The notes under the pieces are model-generated. The model was given only the letters and a program-made list of their open reading frames with translations, did no database searches and was not told the DNA's origin. Of a stretch of 64,000 bases of DNA, positions 9,559 through 20,300 are shown piece by piece. Numbering within the stretch: position 1 is the stretch's first letter; every line of letters starts with the position of its first letter. The translations under genes and the position numbers were made by a program. Origin of the DNA: Prevotella sp. 10(H) (GTDB lineage Bacteria; Bacteroidota; Bacteroidia; Bacteroidales; Dysgonomonadaceae); assembly GCF_000711235.1 (NCBI RefSeq), contig NZ_JOMI01000002.1, positions 1 through 64,000 on the forward strand. Direction: 5' to 3'.

Positions 9559-10089
9559 TCAGATAAGTTCGACTAATTTTTGTTTCGCTCTCATATATTG
9601 TATACGGGCTGTACCCGGTGCTATATTCAGTATTTCGGCGATCTCTTCATGATCGTATCCTTCTATAAGGTATAAATTGACAATCAAACGACTCGATTCG
9701 GGCAATCTTTCTATTGCTTCTTTCACCTTGCCAACTTTTTCCAATACGTTTTCCCAATCTTCATTGTCATCGTTGTCGATAACATCATAATTAAAATTAT
9801 CAAAGAGTTCCATTGTTTCCAGATTTTTCTTTCTCAGTTTATCAATGGACGCATTGATTGCTATTCTCACCAGCCACGCTTCGAAAGGTATATTGATATT
9901 ATAACTATCAAGGCTCGAAAATGCCTTCAAAAAAGCTTCCTGCATGACATCTTCAGCCTCGCCCGAATCGTGAAGGATACGAAGACAGGTATTGTAAACT
10001 CTCTTGTAGAAAGTTTTATACAGCTGCATCTGGGCCCTACGATCGCTCTTCTTGCATTGCTCTATTATACCGGTGTCGAAGCTTATCAT
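9559..10089 (-). CDS. RNA polymerase ECF-type sigma-70 factor
   Basis: 176 residues with sigma region 2 (RVYNTCLRILHDSGEAEDVMQEAFLKAF) and region 4 (AIERLPESSRLIVNLYLIEGYDHEEIAEIL then GTARIQYMRAKQKL). There is no region 1.1 or 3, as in ECF factors. First gene of a four-gene leftward operon with an anti-sigma-like gene and two exported beta-helix genes. This suggests an envelope-responsive switch. Repeat copy B lies directly upstream, where its promoter should be. Confidence 0.93.
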   Translation of the reverse strand: MISFDTGIIEQCKKSDRRAQMQLYKTFYKRVYNTCLRILHDSGEAEDVMQEAFLKAFSSLDSYNINIPFEAWLVRIAINASIDKLRKKNLETMELFDNFNYDVIDNDDNEDWENVLEKVGKVKEAIERLPESSRLIVNLYLIEGYDHEEIAEILNIAPGTARIQYMRAKQKLVELI

Positions 10090-10226
10090 TTACTGTTTTT
10101 GATTAACCCTTCAATTATATATACGTACCTTAAATCAGGGTGTTACAAAAAGAATAAAATATTTTTTTAAAAACTAAAATTAATAATAAAAGAGATAGAA
10201 CATAACCCTGCTTAAAGTTTTATTTG

Positions 10227-10518
10227 TTTACATTTTTTAACAATATATAGTTAAAAGGTAACAAAAGTAACGATTTTATAGCTATTAGCTGATAGCTTTT
10301 AGCCCTTAGCATAAAATGTTCTGATCTCTCGAAAAGACGCCAAGCCGCAAAAGGTAACAAAAGTAACAGGAACTAATTAATAATTAAAAATGAACAATTA
10401 ATAATCCCGTAACTTGTCACTGGCCGCAGGGCGCAGTAACTTGTAACTAAAAACCTATGCCAAAGAGCTAACAGTCATCTGCTAATAGCTAACGGCTAAA
10501 AACAATATAGATAAAGTT
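10227..10518 (-). repeat. Intergenic repeat family, copy B (about 292 bp, inverted relative to copy A)
   Basis: Read on the minus strand it matches copy A almost base for base from the tttatctat end to the gttaaaaaatgtaaa end. That includes both gttacttttgttacctttt blocks and the gagatcagaacattttatgc block. It occupies the gap upstream of the ECF sigma gene. The rest of the 443-bp gap (10090-10226) is AT-rich with no gene seen. Confidence 0.9.
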
Positions 10519-10532
10519 TTAAAGAACTTGTC

Positions 10533-11039
10533 TTACGGCTTATCCCTATAAAAATCAACGGTTTCTAAAAGGATTTTCCATTTCTCGGTTTTCTCAGCTA
10601 GCGACATTCGGGCATTGGCTGGACTGGGGGAAGGGAGTGTGATAAATATCCTGTTTTCGTCGAACCCGACGTACTTCTTATAGAATTCTTCGGCTTTCTT
10701 ACTTGTAAAAAAGACATGCTTTATTTGTGGATATTTCTTGAAGAATTTTTTGAAATCGTTTGCTTTTTCGTTTTTAATACAACTATCGAGACTGCCTTTT
10801 CCTTCACAGGATTCAAGCACATCCCATATAGCTATGTTATTCTCTGCAAGCAAAGCATTTTTTTCGGAATAATCTTCCGGCAGCGGCTTATCGAAAAGAG
10901 CAAAAAGGATTTTCCAAAACTGATTGCTTTTATGCCCGTAACGCTCCTGTTTTCGCAAAGATTCTTCGCTGGGCATCGTTCCCAGTATCAGAATGCGGGA
11001 TTTATCATTTGCAATCGGCTCAAAAGCTATTTTTCTCAT
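10533..11039 (-). CDS. DNA-deoxyinosine (hypoxanthine-DNA) glycosylase-like protein, UDG superfamily
   Basis: Likely removes deaminated bases from DNA. 168 residues, usual for the family. The N-terminal motif ILGTMPSEESLRK and then YGHKSNQFW match the family active-site region. The C-terminal LPSPSPANA matches the LPSxSPANA loop of hypoxanthine-DNA glycosylases rather than the uracil-specific Ung family. The gene stands alone between repeat copy B and partial copy D. Confidence 0.85.
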   Translation of the reverse strand: MRKIAFEPIANDKSRILILGTMPSEESLRKQERYGHKSNQFWKILFALFDKPLPEDYSEKNALLAENNIAIWDVLESCEGKGSLDSCIKNEKANDFKKFFKKYPQIKHVFFTSKKAEEFYKKYVGFDENRIFITLPSPSPANARMSLAEKTEKWKILLETVDFYRDKP

Positions 11040-11045
11040 GATGTC

Positions 11046-11116
11046 AGTTACAAGTTACTTCGCCCTATGGGCAGTTACGAGTTACATTATTAATTGTTCA
11101 TTTTTAATTATTAATT
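11046..11116 (+). repeat. Partial copy D of the intergenic repeat family
   Basis: Contains only the core: agttacaagttac, a perfect GCCC-tat-GGGC mini-palindrome, a second gttac block, then attaattgttcatttttaattattaatt. Orientation is that of copy A. It fills the gap between the glycosylase start and the peptide-transporter stop. Confidence 0.75.
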
Positions 11117-11121
11117 GACAG

Positions 11122-12882
11122 CTATCTTATTCCGTGCATCATTTTCATCAGACGTTTCAACAAAAAGAATAGTATAACAGAAGCGGCTCCAGCCATGAAT
11201 ACAAAGAGCATAAAGAAATCGTACAGGTTTGAAATCTGATAACCCAGAAATGATTTGGGATTTTCCATTTGCTGCTTTTCCAGTTCGCTCTGAACAGTGG
11301 TCTTTAATTCTTTATTTTCTATTTTTCCGAATGCAATCTGTCCGAAAGGAATAACTTCCGTTCCTTCTTTCAAAGATACCGATTCTTTAAAATTCTCCGG
11401 TAAAAGTGTTAACTGGTTCTCTTCCTCTGCCGATTGCACGGCCGACAGTTCGATCAATGGCTCCGGATAATAACCGCTCAAGGTTCCTGAGAACTTATTT
11501 GCTGCCGAAGTGCTCATATACCATGTTGCCATAAGCAGTGAGGCAAAGCGGATAGGCGCCAGTTTATTTACCATCGACAAGCCGATAGGAGACAGGCATA
11601 ATTCCCCGAAAGTATGAATCGTATAAAGGCTAATCAGCCATAGCATACTCACTTTCACGCCCGGTGCAAGGCCTCTCACACCAAAAGCGATAATGAGGTA
11701 ACCCATTGCAAGCAAGAAAAGGCCTATCGATTGCTTATAAGGCGAAGCGGGTTCTTTTCCTTTCCTGCTGAGCTTCGTCCATATAGCTACGAATATTGGA
11801 GCAAATATAATAATGGCAACAGCATTCACAGACTGAAAATAAGATGTAGGAATCGTCCAATTGAAAATGCCGATATGCCTGTTTGTTTGCTCTTCGGCAA
11901 AATAGGTCAGCGATGCACCTGCCTGTTCAAATGCCGCCCAGAAGAATATGACGAAAAACGCGATAATGTATATTACCCAGATGCGTGAACGTTCGATTTT
12001 AGTAAGTGAAGGGTCGGAAATAATATATCCCGGCGCGGCGATAGCCATAGAGAATATAATAGCGCCGATAATATCGGTATCGAACACCTTATAAAGGAGA
12101 AAAAACAGTCCTATCCACACAGCGCCCCATATAGCCGCAAGTCTGAAGCCTGCATTCTTATGTTCTGTTTTGGGCGTTTCTTCTTTCTCTTCTTTTTCCA
12201 TCCTCGCAGTATCCTTACTGTTTGGAATTACGCCTATGGCTTCCCCTGCAGGAGTTACCAGATACTTATCTTTGAGCATGGTGAAAACAACGACCCCGAA
12301 CAGCATACCGACACATGCCGCCAAGAATCCCCATTTAAAATCGGCAGGATGACCTGTATCGCCAAGTATACCACAGACTAGAGGTGCAAAGAACGAGCCT
12401 GTATTTACACCCATATAGAATATTGTATATGCAGAGTCTTTACGAGTGTCTTCCGGCTTATATAATTGTCCTACCATAGTAGAAATATTCGGCTTGAAAA
12501 AACCGTTGCCTAAAATAAGAAATCCGAGTCCGGAGAACATCAGAGTAGTGGCCAAATCGACATTTTCGAAGAAATGACCCGAAAGAAACATCAGAAACTG
12601 TCCCAAAGCCATTAACAGACCGCCTACAATAATGGAACGGCGGTTGCCCCAATAGCGGTCGGCAATATATCCGCCGATAAGTGGTGTGAGATAGACAAGT
12701 CCGGTATAACTACCGTATATCTGTGAACTGTAAGCTTTATCGAATAGCAGGGCTTTCGTCATATATAGAACAAAAAGCGCACGCATACCGTAATAGCTGA
12801 ATCTTTCCCACATCTCGGTGGCAAAAATCAAATAGAGGCCTGTAGGATGTCCTTTTTGAACAATTTCTTTTTCGTTAGTCAT
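11122..12882 (-). CDS. Proton-dependent oligopeptide transporter (POT/PTR family)
   Basis: 586 residues with 12 or more hydrophobic segments. Family signatures: an N-terminal ExxERFSYYG-type motif (EMWERFSYYGMRALF), GGYIADRYWGNR, and FYMGVNTGSFFAPL. It imports di- and tripeptides with protons in this family. A loop of about 75 residues before the last segment (residues about 475-550) is hydrophilic, as in several Bacteroidota members. A second MFS gene lies 64 bp upstream, separated by a terminator. Confidence 0.93.
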   Translation of the reverse strand: MTNEKEIVQKGHPTGLYLIFATEMWERFSYYGMRALFVLYMTKALLFDKAYSSQIYGSYTGLVYLTPLIGGYIADRYWGNRRSIIVGGLLMALGQFLMFLSGHFFENVDLATTLMFSGLGFLILGNGFFKPNISTMVGQLYKPEDTRKDSAYTIFYMGVNTGSFFAPLVCGILGDTGHPADFKWGFLAACVGMLFGVVVFTMLKDKYLVTPAGEAIGVIPNSKDTARMEKEEKEETPKTEHKNAGFRLAAIWGAVWIGLFFLLYKVFDTDIIGAIIFSMAIAAPGYIISDPSLTKIERSRIWVIYIIAFFVIFFWAAFEQAGASLTYFAEEQTNRHIGIFNWTIPTSYFQSVNAVAIIIFAPIFVAIWTKLSRKGKEPASPYKQSIGLFLLAMGYLIIAFGVRGLAPGVKVSMLWLISLYTIHTFGELCLSPIGLSMVNKLAPIRFASLLMATWYMSTSAANKFSGTLSGYYPEPLIELSAVQSAEEENQLTLLPENFKESVSLKEGTEVIPFGQIAFGKIENKELKTTVQSELEKQQMENPKSFLGYQISNLYDFFMLFVFMAGAASVILFFLLKRLMKMMHGIR

Positions 12883-12915
12883 TTATCAAAAATCTCTGAA
12901 TATAGAAAAATGAAA

Positions 12916-12941
12916 AAATCCGGCCTTTGAGAACCGGATTT
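12916..12941 (-). terminator. Rho-independent terminator after the MFS gene
   Basis: On the minus strand aaatccgg pairs with ccggattt, followed by a T-run. It separates the MFS gene from the downstream peptide transporter. Confidence 0.75.
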
Positions 12942-12946
12942 ATATA

Positions 12947-14317
12947 TTATTTCTTAATGTTCGGTAGTTCCAAACCGTAGCCTTTTTTCTTATCTTCCGC
13001 TTTCAGTAGCAGGGCTACAACAAGGGCGAGGATGCCGAAGCAGGTGAATATTATCATTGGTAATGTATAATCATACATATTAACGGCTTTTCCATCTACC
13101 ATGCGTTGACCTGTAATACAATATTTTTCCAGAACGAGGCCGATTACATATGGTACACCCATTAGCCCCCAGTTTTGTACCCAGAAGATAAGAGCGTATG
13201 CTGTACCGAGCTTGTTCTCAGGAATGATTTTAGGCACAGAAGGCCACATTGCCGAAGGAACAAGTGAAAATCCGATACCGAGAAGCACCATCAAGCCTGT
13301 TGCAAACCACCAGTAGTTTAGCACAGGAGCTGCAAATAAAGAATGTACAATTATTAATAATACTGCTCCTATTATCATTATAGTGGCGCCTTTTCCTTTC
13401 TTATCGTATATTCCTCCGAAGAGCGGGGTTAATAATATCGCTCCGAAAGGTAGTATTGCCGGGATATTTCCCGCAAATTCAGGTTCGATATTGTATTTGT
13501 TTATCATTAAATCCACTGCATATTTAAGGAATGGAAATACAGCAGAATAGAACAATACGCAAAGGAATGCTATTAGCCAAAACCCTCTGTTTTTCACAAT
13601 GAAAAGAATATCCGATACTTTAAACGGCTCTTCTTTTTCTTCATTTGTTTCTGTCATAGATGCATCCAGCTTCTTATCCATTACAGAGAATACAAGGAAA
13701 GCGATCAATCCGATGCAAAGTAATACAAGCCCAAACAGTATAGGCGCCGATACACTATTGAAATGCTTTGCAATAGGGAATGATGCAGATAAAGCAAGGG
13801 TGGTACCGATACGGGCAACCGAAACCTGTAAACCCATCGCTAAAGCCATCTCATGTCCTTTAAACCACCGTACAATCACTTTTGTCACCGTTATACCTGC
13901 TATCTCGACTCCCATTCCGAAAATAGCAAATCCGACACTCGCCAGCATTACCTGTGTATTAACACCGAGTATGGTCCCCTCAAAACCCGAACCATATGCT
14001 ATAGCATAGTATTTCAGGGAACAGCCTGCCACCATCAGTATACATGCTCCTAATCCGGTGAAGCGAACGCCCATTTTATCAAGGATAATTCCCCCTAAAA
14101 TAAGCATCACAAGAAATACATTGAACCAGCCGTAGGCGCTGGTGAAAAATCCGTAATCGGAACTTTGCCAGCCGAATTCGCTTTCGAGCATTGGTTTTAA
14201 CGGTGCCATGACGTCTGTGATGTAGTATCCACAGAACATCGTCAGTGCAACAACCCCCAGCACCATGAATCGGGCAGCCTTAGAGTCGCTTAGTTTTTGC
14301 CTTAGTATTTCGGTCAT
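12947..14317 (-). CDS. Major facilitator superfamily transporter
   Basis: 456 residues and about 12 membrane segments in two halves around a central loop (DKKLDASMTETNEEKEEPFKV). The MFS motif is seen in a variant form near GGIILDKMGVRFTG and again in GGIYDKKGKGATIM. The layout resembles the nitrate/oxalate-formate antiporter-like MFS subgroup, but the substrate cannot be read from sequence. Its own terminator suggests a single-gene unit. Confidence 0.85.
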   Translation of the reverse strand: MTEILRQKLSDSKAARFMVLGVVALTMFCGYYITDVMAPLKPMLESEFGWQSSDYGFFTSAYGWFNVFLVMLILGGIILDKMGVRFTGLGACILMVAGCSLKYYAIAYGSGFEGTILGVNTQVMLASVGFAIFGMGVEIAGITVTKVIVRWFKGHEMALAMGLQVSVARIGTTLALSASFPIAKHFNSVSAPILFGLVLLCIGLIAFLVFSVMDKKLDASMTETNEEKEEPFKVSDILFIVKNRGFWLIAFLCVLFYSAVFPFLKYAVDLMINKYNIEPEFAGNIPAILPFGAILLTPLFGGIYDKKGKGATIMIIGAVLLIIVHSLFAAPVLNYWWFATGLMVLLGIGFSLVPSAMWPSVPKIIPENKLGTAYALIFWVQNWGLMGVPYVIGLVLEKYCITGQRMVDGKAVNMYDYTLPMIIFTCFGILALVVALLLKAEDKKKGYGLELPNIKK

Positions 14318-14440
14318 TTCTGTTTAATAATTAAATGTTTGTTTGAATTTTGAATGCAAAAGTATGGAAAAGAATTAGAAATCTATAATCCAATGCTTTA
14401 AAACATAGCTATCCGGCAGATTAAATATCACTCAAGTGGG

Positions 14441-15892
14441 TTATAATAAACTGTCTATCTTCTTTCTGACTGACTCCGGTTCATCGGGTCCCGATACCGA
14501 TGTGTGTACTTTCTTGTCTTTGTCAATTATAATATATGAAGGGTATCCCGGAAGATTGTTTTCCGATCTGAATAATAGCGATGCATTAGTATCTAAATAG
14601 TAATTTTCCCCTCCGATATTATGCTTCTTTATTGTTTTTGGCCAGTTTTCTGCTGAAGATTCTACACACAAATTGATGAATACAACGTCTTTTTCTTTAT
14701 AATAATTATGTAGTTCCGGTACAAACTTCATTGCTTCTATACAAGGCCCGCACCATGTCGCCCACACATCGATATACAGGACTTTATTTCCATATTTTTC
14801 GGATAGATAATTCAGCAGTTTTACATCGCGCAGAGTATCTGTTTCATTATCATTAATCATATAAACCAACTCGTTCAATGGTTTTTCTGTTTCCGGCAGT
14901 TCCTGTATTTGTTCGGCTTGTCTGATTTTCTCTAATTTATCCACAAATAGCCTTTGTGAAAAGGCTGTTCTTATTTCAGGTACAGAATCATATAAATTAG
15001 AATCTTTGCTCACTACTTCTTTCAGAAAATTATATAGCATGACATCTCTGACTACACCTTCGGGCGCTTTTTCCGATAATCGTTTAATTATTAGTGGTAT
15101 AGCATGAGGGAAGTCTTCTTCTTTTAACAATCGCGAGATTTCGGGTTCGCCTTCAATTACTGTTCTCAAACAAGAACTCAGGTGATACTGGAAATACATT
15201 GTCTGGAAATTACTTTCATTAAACACATCGAATATAGAATCTGTAAAGACATCCCATTTATCCGCTTCGTTGGCATTATAATCCATAATGTAATTCGCTG
15301 CAATGTATTTATAATCGGTAAATGCCCACTGCCTTAGAAAGTCGCTTGAATTATTCCTATCCGAATATGCATCGATAGAATCCTTGCCTATGTTGAACTG
15401 CTGTTTGAGATGCGTTAAAAATTCTTGGGGAGGAGCGTCATTGTCAAAATTGAATGAAAGAATCTGATATGAATAATTTGTCCATAGAAATATTTCCCTG
15501 TTGAGTTCCGGATTGTCACCTGAAAAAGTAACGCTATTATCCAAATCAGGCCCGATCTTATCCGCATCGATATTTACAAATACAGAATCTCCCGGATGCA
15601 CAAACAGATTAATAAACCTGTTGGCGATACGGATAGTCAGGTTTTGAGCAAAAGTGTATTCATGCTCAGTGTGAAAAGAGCCGTTTGTTTCGGATAGAAT
15701 CTGGGCCGATTGACGGTCATTATCCAATGGGTCACAGAAGTTTACCACTATAAGGCTTGATTTATCGGAATAATTATTCACAATGCCCGCAATAACTGTT
15801 CTTTTGGGCTTTAATTCGTTGTTTTTGGAAGAACAGGAGATAATGCAAACAGATGTCAGTAGAATGTAAAGGGCATTTATAAGATTTTTCAT
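14441..15892 (-). CDS. TlpA-like thioredoxin-fold lipoprotein
   Basis: 483 residues. The lipoprotein signal ends in the lipobox CIISC (Cys20). Residues about 30-330 form an N-terminal helical and DUF4369-like region seen in Bacteroidota disulfide reductases. The C-terminal thioredoxin domain has the active site WATWCGPCIEAMKF near residue 380 and a cis-Pro region (GYPSYIIIDKD). Probably a periplasm-facing thiol-disulfide oxidoreductase. Single gene; partner unknown. Confidence 0.9.
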   Translation of the reverse strand: MKNLINALYILLTSVCIISCSSKNNELKPKRTVIAGIVNNYSDKSSLIVVNFCDPLDNDRQSAQILSETNGSFHTEHEYTFAQNLTIRIANRFINLFVHPGDSVFVNIDADKIGPDLDNSVTFSGDNPELNREIFLWTNYSYQILSFNFDNDAPPQEFLTHLKQQFNIGKDSIDAYSDRNNSSDFLRQWAFTDYKYIAANYIMDYNANEADKWDVFTDSIFDVFNESNFQTMYFQYHLSSCLRTVIEGEPEISRLLKEEDFPHAIPLIIKRLSEKAPEGVVRDVMLYNFLKEVVSKDSNLYDSVPEIRTAFSQRLFVDKLEKIRQAEQIQELPETEKPLNELVYMINDNETDTLRDVKLLNYLSEKYGNKVLYIDVWATWCGPCIEAMKFVPELHNYYKEKDVVFINLCVESSAENWPKTIKKHNIGGENYYLDTNASLLFRSENNLPGYPSYIIIDKDKKVHTSVSGPDEPESVRKKIDSLL

Positions 15893-16037
15893 AATGATAT
15901 AGATTATAGGTTATTTAGCCTGATTACCTTAGTGTTAAAAACTACGAATATATGGATTTTTTATAAATGCAGGTCATCAAAAAGTACTTAATTAGTAATT
16001 TTTAGATACATTAAGTCACTAATATTTCGATTAGATG

Positions 16038-16045
16038 TATCTTTG
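16038..16045 (+). promoter_or_regulatory. coaBC -7 promoter element
   Basis: TATCTTTG, a full TAnnTTTG match, ends 17 bp before the coaBC ATG. Confidence 0.6.
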
Positions 16046-16062
16046 CGTAAAATATCGAAATT

Positions 16063-17256
16063 ATGACATTGAAAGATAAGCATATCGTATTGGGAATCAC
16101 GGGTAGTATAGCCGCTTATAAAGCAGCTTCACTGGCAAGGTTATTGATCAAAGCAGGTGCGGAAGTACAGATCGTAATGACTCCGTCCGGTAAAGAATTT
16201 ATTACCCCCGTTACCCTTTCGGCATTGACAGGCAAACCCGTAGTCAGCGAGTTTTTCACTGCTAACGACGGCACATGGCACAGTCATGTAGACCTCGGGC
16301 AGTGGGCAGACCTGATGCTGATAGCTCCCGCAACAGCCGCTACAATTGGTAAAATGGCAAACGGTATAGCCGATAATATGCTTATCACGACCTATCTGTC
16401 GATGAAATCGCCTGTAATGATTGCTCCGGCGATGGACCTGGATATGTTTGCACATCCTTCTACCACACGGAATATCGAATTGTTGAGATCGTATGGCAAT
16501 ATTATTATAGAGCCTGCTGCGGGTGAACTTGCCAGCCACCTCATAGGAAAGGGGCGGATGGAAGAACCGGAAAAAATACTCACAGTTGTCGAGGATTTCT
16601 TTGCAGGAGAGGAATCTCTTTCAAAAAAAAAAGTACTGATAACGGCAGGGCCTACTTATGAGCGTATAGACCCTGTACGTTTTATCGGCAATTACTCTTC
16701 CGGTAAAATGGGCTTTGCTCTTGCTGAAGAATGCGCTCGTCGCGGCGCACAGGTGACTTTGGTTGCAGGGCCTGTATCATTGAAAATAAATCATCCGAAC
16801 ATAACCCGTATAGATGTGGAGTCGGCAGAGGAGATGTATAATGCTTCTGTCAAAGCTTTCCCCGAAATGGATGCTGCTTTATTGTGCGCGGCCGTTGCCG
16901 ATTTTCGTCCTGCGGAACAGTATAAGGAAAAAGTAAAGAGGGGAGAGGATATATTAAATATTTCGCTTGTGCCGAATAAAGATATTGCTGCATCGCTTGG
17001 TAAAATGAAAAAATCAAGCCAGATTCTTATCGGTTTTGCGCTGGAAACCAATGATGAAGAAACTAATGCCCTGAAAAAAATGGCTAAGAAAAATCTCGAT
17101 TTCATCGTACTTAATTCACTGAATGATGCAGGAGCGGGCTTTAAATATGATACCAATAAAATAGCGATACTAACCAGCAGTGGAGAGAGGAAAGATTTTG
17201 CCTTGAAATCGAAAAAAGACGTTGCAACGGATATAATAAACGAGACATTGGGATAA
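16063..17256 (+). CDS. coaBC: Bifunctional phosphopantothenoylcysteine decarboxylase / phosphopantothenate-cysteine ligase
   Basis: Carries out two consecutive steps of coenzyme A synthesis. 397 residues, normal length. The N-terminal CoaC flavoprotein domain has GITGSIAAYKA, the catalytic His in HSHVDLGQWAD, and PAMDLDMF in the substrate-recognition clamp. The C-terminal CoaB domain (from about residue 190) has ITAGPTYERIDPVRFIGN and NYSSGKMGFALAEE. It is followed by the AsmA-like gene 88 bp later in the same direction. Confidence 0.97.
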   Translation: MTLKDKHIVLGITGSIAAYKAASLARLLIKAGAEVQIVMTPSGKEFITPVTLSALTGKPVVSEFFTANDGTWHSHVDLGQWADLMLIAPATAATIGKMANGIADNMLITTYLSMKSPVMIAPAMDLDMFAHPSTTRNIELLRSYGNIIIEPAAGELASHLIGKGRMEEPEKILTVVEDFFAGEESLSKKKVLITAGPTYERIDPVRFIGNYSSGKMGFALAEECARRGAQVTLVAGPVSLKINHPNITRIDVESAEEMYNASVKAFPEMDAALLCAAVADFRPAEQYKEKVKRGEDILNISLVPNKDIAASLGKMKKSSQILIGFALETNDEETNALKKMAKKNLDFIVLNSLNDAGAGFKYDTNKIAILTSSGERKDFALKSKKDVATDIINETLG

Positions 17257-17344
17257 AAGCGCTATTGTCTGTTTTATATACAGAAAACAAAAGATATTTT
17301 TATTTGTTAATAACAATGCAGCTAAACAAAACCGCATTGTTTAA

Positions 17345-20300
17345 ATGGATAGAAAAGGAAAAAAAGCGCTAAAAATCATATTTACCGTACTTGCGTTGGT
17401 GATCGTAGGAGGTTTTGCCTTGAACTGGTACCTCAGATACCGGCTCGAAAACAGCTTGCGGGAAAAATTCAGGGAAGAAATTTCTAAAGCTACAGACGGT
17501 TTCTACACTTTTTCTTACGATAAATTATCTGTCGGCCTTTTCAGCGGTGAACTCGCTCTTAACGGAGTAGTGCTCAATCCCGACTCTGCCGTTTATGAAA
17601 AATGGAAGAAAGGCGACAGCCTGCCTGATCTTTATTACAAAATCAAGCTCGAAGAAATACGTTTCAGAGGAATAAATCTGACATGGCGCAGGGATTTTAA
17701 GAATCTGGACTTTAGCTTGTTCGAAATTAAAACGCCTGATATACAGATTTTTCAGCCTGTACTGAATTCTTCATTAAAGTCTCCGTTGGATAAGGAAGAA
17801 ACTAAAGAGTCGAAAACCTTGTATCAACTAATCTCGACTTATATCGACGAACTTACCGTAAAGGAAATAAATCTGGAAAATGCAAAGATTCATTACACCA
17901 TACAAGACCCTTATTCTGCTGTGGTTTATTCTCTGATCGATGCGAATTTCAGGGCTTACGGCTTTCTACTCAATAAAGACTCCTATTCATCGGGAAAATT
18001 GCTGTATTGCGACGACTTTGAATTTATAGCTAATACACCTCAGAATCTGCTATATAGTGATCAGTTGATTCTGAATACAAACAATATTAAACTCAGCACA
18101 ATAGACGAATTGATTCAGATAGAAGGTGTGCGTTTGCATCCTTCTGATGAATATTTGCAGGATAAAGAAGAAAAAACCGGTGCTTATGTGAATGCCGAGA
18201 TAGAATCTGTCTTGGTAAAAGGAGTGAAATTCGAACGGAAAGATGCCAAGAATTTCCTTGATGCGGATTCATTCGATATTTCTTCCACTGCCATAGAATA
18301 CTATAATGTTTCAGGAAGTGATGTAGCGCAATCGAAAGATACGACACAGAATAAAGATAGCATTAATAAAGGCCAGCCGTGGTCGCTGTATACTATTGTC
18401 TCACCTCTGCTTCAACGCGTATCTATCGGAAAAATCGGGATTGAAAAGACACGGTTCGATTACACAAATATTCAAAATGGTAAAACGGATGTTTACAAAC
18501 TCGATCAGTTCGATTTTCATGCCAATAGTTTTCTTATCGATTCATTGTCTCAATACAAGCGAAAATTCTGGTATGTAGATAATTTTGCGATGAAGGCTAC
18601 AGATATAAACGGAGAGATAGAAAGTAATAATGCGAATGTAAATATTGAAAGTCTTTATCTGGATACAGAAGAGAAGCATTTTAATATATCGGATATAAAA
18701 ATACGCCCGATAAAGACGAGGGGTGTCTCGGATGATTATTTATCCGGGAATATAGACAGCATTTTTATAGAAGGATTGAATTATGATACCGGTATTTCGG
18801 CTGATGAATTAAGGATAGAAAATCCTAATATACAGTATTATAAAATAACCAAAGGAAAAAAGAATTCTTCCGGTGGAAAGGACGGAATAGAGGCTTCAAA
18901 AGATGCATTGAATGTTTTTAATCCTTATGCCAATTATCTTTCGGTAAAAGATATAAAGCTGGTAAATGCAAATGTTATTGTACATGATTTTAGTATGAAA
19001 AGTACATACCGTCTGAATAAGCTGAACTTCTATGCCGTTAATTTTTTGATTGATGAGGAAACGAGAAAAACAGCGAGATATCTCTTTACTTATGATGATA
19101 TCGGTTTATCGTTCCGGAATTTCGATAATCTACTGGACGATAATAATTACAGGTTACAAATCAAAAGCCTCGATTTGTCTACTTTGAAAGGCTCCCTCCT
19201 TATGGAAGGAATCAGGCTTATACCTCAGACTGTATCTTGGTCGAAAGCTCCGGCTACGTATTATGATATAAATATTCCTTCGATAAAATTGAGAGGATTC
19301 GATAATCTCAGCTATCTTAATCAAAAGAATTTGAAAATAAAATCACTGGATATTGCTTCTCCTCATATAAGCATGGTGAAAACGGCGGATTCACCGAAAA
19401 AAACGAAATCAGAGAATAATGATATGTCTTCTGTATTCAGTAATATTATAGCAGATGCAGTGAATATTAATGATGCGGAATTTAAATATGTGGACGAGGT
19501 TACCGCTGATAGTCTGACTACTACTCTCGATGCTTTCAGATTGAATACGCTACAATGGGCTACAGGTAAGAATTTTAAAATCGGAGAGTTTATTTTACAA
19601 TCTCCGAAAGTGGATTATATATCCCGACATATAGCACCCAAATCACAGCCACAAGGTAATACTAGTACTAAAGGTACTGACGGAATAATAAAACTTTTAG
19701 GTCAAAAAATCAATATAGGAAAGTTCAGTATAACTCACGGAGAATTTGATATTCAGCAGCCGGATAAAAAATTTAACACACAGCTTCCGGATTTTACACT
19801 TGCGGGGATCAACTGGGATCGGAATAAATCTTTTCTGGAACTTTCCTCTTTGGATATAATGAATCCGGTAATTAGTCTATCGCAGCAACGAAAAGAAGAA
19901 GTATCAAGAGCAGACACAACAAAATCTTCAAAAAGCGATATTTATACTATACTTAATCCATATGCAGACATAGCCTCTATAAAAGGAGTAAATATCTCAA
20001 ATGCTAAAATAAATCATACATATCCGTCTATTATAGTTCCGGTACAGAATGAAATGAATAATACGACCAATCTGGCTATCGAAGGTCTGCAAATAAATAC
20101 TGTGGACAGGAAGGTAAGGATGGATGATATGAATTTTAATACCAAAGATTTATCGCTTCCTATTATTGATGGCTATTATACACTTGGCTTCGGTGAGATC
20201 GATGTAAATAAAAATGCAGGCACACTGAAACTTTCCGATATTAGGATGGAATCGGCATATCCCAAAATGGAGTTTTCATATCGACATCCCACACACATGG

